A program made the translations under genes and the position numbers. DNA of 64,000 bases from Hydractinia symbiolongicarpus (lineage: Eukaryota > Cnidaria > Hydrozoa > Anthoathecata > Hydractiniidae), in contig NC_079882.1 of NCBI RefSeq assembly GCF_029227915.1, positions 4,278,001 to 4,342,000 on the forward strand. The letters run 5' to 3'. Below are positions 61,798-64,000 of the stretch, piece by piece (the first letter of the stretch is position 1; every line of letters begins with the position of its first letter). The notes under the pieces are model-generated. The model was not told where the DNA came from and made no database searches. It saw nothing but the letters and a program-made list of their open reading frames with translations.

Positions 61798-61855
61798 CTA
61801 GCTGTGGAAGAATCCACTTAGGCAGAACAATGGAACTAATCAAAATAATGTATAG
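61798..61855 (-). mobile_element. Helitron-like 3' end
   Basis: On the minus strand a hairpin (GTGGATTCTTCCAC) is followed by AGCTAG and then T. About 25 bp (tgtggaagaatccacttagg and flank) match the element end at 17290. The 5' boundary near 61855 is uncertain. Confidence 0.45.
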
Positions 61856-61900
61856 GATTATGGTGAAACGAGTTATTGGAATTTAAAGGTTTTTGATAAT

Positions 61901-61942
61901 GTCTTCCAATCCAACCATTTCGAAATGGTTGGATTGGAAGAC
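61901..61942. repeat. Perfect 42-bp palindrome
   Basis: Arm gtcttccaatccaaccattt plus c is followed immediately by its exact complement, with no loop. It lies about 220 bp upstream of the ABCB6-like start codon. Confidence 0.9.
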
Positions 61943-63093
61943 AAGGATTGACCTACTTTAAGGGATTCAACCAGTTTTATTCTCAGGTAGCTTAGAATCC
62001 CTCAGATATTTTTGTTCCTTACAAAAAAAAAGATTTTTAAATATGTGTATGTGGATGCAAAAAATAGCTGAAATATGTAAAAAGCAAAAGGTTTAAAGAA
62101 TTCATGACAACAAAACATGCTTATAAGAAAAAATTATTTGCAGGTTGTACATAACAATTTAGAATTTCTTTTTGGAATCTATTTTTCATCAGTTATTTCT
62201 GCAAATTTAAAGTGAAACCACATTTGACAAATATTGCAAGCAATACTATTATCATGAAATGATTGAGGTTGTTCAACACACTCTGTTTTGCATGATGGGC
62301 ATAAGTGGACTTTTACCCTTTGATTCTTTTTTTATTTTTTAGAATTTCTTTGTTTCTGTCCAGACATTGTTTTTTGTTTTAAAAAACCATCTGTGAAGAT
62401 TTATCAACTGGGTATAAGTTTCTTTCTATATTCGTTTTGTGAAACTAAATGTTGCTTTTCAGCTTCCGCATTAAGCGGTACTCAACTTTCCCAGCAGGCA
62501 AATGCTCTAAATAGAATGTGCCAGATTTGAAAGTGTGTACCTTCCTTGCAAATTTTCAACAATAAAAGATGTATTTTAAAGGTAGTGTCTGCTAAAAAAT
62601 AATAGTTTACTTAGTTGAGTATAAAATTATATAAAGTACAAATTTGCTATCTTAATGCTATCTTTGTACAGAAAAAATTAAAACAAAATTATTCTTATAA
62701 ACAAAACAAAATTATTCTTTTTTGTAACCCATGCACAATATTACGCAAAGTAATAATTTTACCCCCATTTACAAACGAGACAAAAACTAAACGAATTATT
62801 TATAAGTGCACGTGTCACTAAGTCTGGAAAATTTTCTGTGTGTCAATGAAAAAAATTACTGAAGAAAAGCAAGAAGAATAAAACAAGAATACTGTTTATT
62901 AACTTTTCCTCCAAAAAGGGAAATTAATTATAAACAGTTTTCTAAATTAAACGTTTTCTTCGTTTCGCATGCTGAGTAAACTTGTTTCAAAATCGACCGT
63001 GAGAATAGGCCTTAAGGCAAAATTTGATGAAGATTAGATTTTCTAAACAGTGTTTACCGAAACAGGTATGTTTCTTCATTTTGTGATTTAACA
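61943..63093. other. Spacer with no gene seen
   Basis: Region between the divergent ABCB6-like gene (minus) and the THAP gene (plus). A frame at 62615-62821 is Lys/Ile/Tyr-rich with no features and is not called. The ABCB6-like promoter presumably lies at its left side. Confidence 0.4.
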
Positions 63094-64000
63094 ATGTCTT
63101 GGTGTGCTGCCATTGGTTGTGAAAGTAACAGTAAAAATAACAAAGACAAAAGTTTTTTCTCGCTTCCTACTGAACAAAGTGTAAGGGCTGCTTGGGTTAG
63201 GGCAACCAGCAGGAAAAACCTTTCAAATAATGTATTCTTATGTTCTGATCAATTTGACAGGGAGAAAGATTTTGACCTAAGTTGGGAAATGCAGAACAGA
63301 CTGCACTACACATATAGACCTGTTTTAAACAAAGTCTCGTGAAAGGCGCGGTACCATCTCGTTTCCCTCACAAGCAACAAAAAGAAAAGGCGCAACCAAC
63401 TTCAAAGAAGAGAGCTGAAAAGAGGATTCAAAACGAGGTATATTGTTATTACTCCTATTATTAACATTTCCTTCTTTTTCCGCATTCTTTAAATCAATAA
63501 AAGAATGGAGTGGATGCTGTTGTTAAGATTGTTTCATTTTTTTTTGCAATGCTTGTTTTAAAGGTTGTTGAAGCAGCATTTCAAGAGACTTCTCTAAATG
63601 AGAGACTAGCAATTCCTTAGCTGTCGACTTTGACAGCACAAATAAAAGATTTTCAATAGGCGTGCAAACAGAAAAAGAAAAAGAAGATCGCGAAAGTCAA
63701 TATAAACACCCATTATTACGAAGCATTGGTGTTCAAGCTGGATCTGAGGTTGCTAATTCCTTGTGTCAAACAGAACAAGAAGTAACATCGTTGGTTGTTT
63801 TTAAATTTTCTTTCCTTAGAAATGCGCTATAGATGAAGAAGGGGAGATAAAACCATTATTCCTTGTGGCATATTCAAAGCCAACAAAACGATTTATGGCC
63901 AAGGTGGTAAAAGAAGAGAAAAATTACAACTATTTGTCGAACATTATCAAAAAAATTATTGCCCGCGCTACCGAAAAAAAGAAAGAGAGCAAGAAGGGCC
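63094..64000 (+). pseudogene. Damaged THAP-domain gene, reaches window edge
   Basis: Residues 1-70 from 63094 follow a THAP zinc finger, a DNA-binding C2CH module found in transcription factors and P-element-type transposases: Cys4, Cys9, Pro25 (FFSLP), Trp34 (AAWVRA), Cys50 (LCSDQF). The fourth ligand, normally His, is Gln53. The closing AVPxxF motif is present (KGAVPSRFP, about 63350) but in another frame, so one base is missing near 63333-63340. A second shift occurs near 63615, after which a frame with repeated GVQTE/GVQA/CQTE patterns, usual in THAP proteins, runs on. A further open frame with splice-like start (about 63818 on) continues to the window end. Two shifts plus a lost ligand favour a pseudogene; assembly errors could explain the shifts but not the Gln. 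Confidence 0.65.

Overview
This is a window of AT-rich animal genomic DNA. Genes are split by short introns (mostly 50-500 bp, GT-AG with one clear GC-AG exception), intergenic DNA is very AT-rich, and small transposable elements are scattered through it. The gene content points to a cnidarian, probably a hydrozoan: a type II ferlin, a bee-venom-type (group III) secreted phospholipase A2, an animal 2-aminoethylphosphonate transaminase, and a repetitive dibasic-cleaved peptide precursor with X-Pro-Pro starts. The species is an inference; nothing in the sequence proves it.

Layout. 1-9.5 kb is gene-poor, with one intronless 238-residue orphan on the minus strand (3913-4629) and decayed transposon-protein scraps. 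9564-34311 (+) is a complete otoferlin-like ferlin that I could trace through 50 exons to 1860 residues, with C2A, C2B, FerI, C2C, FerA, FerB, C2D, C2-DE, C2E, C2F and a C-terminal membrane anchor. Its introns carry Helitron-like elements, a tRNA-derived fragment and a stop-free, in-frame minisatellite intron. 35.6-41 kb is a repeat-rich block: a 383-bp terminal-inverted-repeat element with 9-bp target duplications and what looks like a captured promoter and first exon; a decayed non-LTR retrotransposon; and a 93-bp nearly palindromic relative of the first element nested in the 3' hairpin of that retrotransposon. Between them lies a two-exon secreted precursor made of 78-bp repeats (36940-37905, +).

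42325-43376 (+) is a two-exon group III secreted phospholipase A2. 44152-47677 (-) is a seven-exon, 526-residue membrane-anchored protein I do not recognise. 49574-51735 (-) is a four-exon PhnW-like aminotransferase with a probable mitochondrial presequence. 53079-61680 (-) is a 19-exon ABCB6-type half ABC transporter. The right edge (63094-64000, +) holds a damaged THAP-domain gene that may run out of the window.

The genes do not form one pathway. Themes are membrane fusion (ferlin), membrane transport (ABCB6), lipid or phosphonate metabolism (PLA2, PhnW; phosphonolipids are known from cnidarians) and secreted peptides. All exon boundaries were read by eye from splice consensus, phase and family similarity. 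No alignment, transcript or database search was run.
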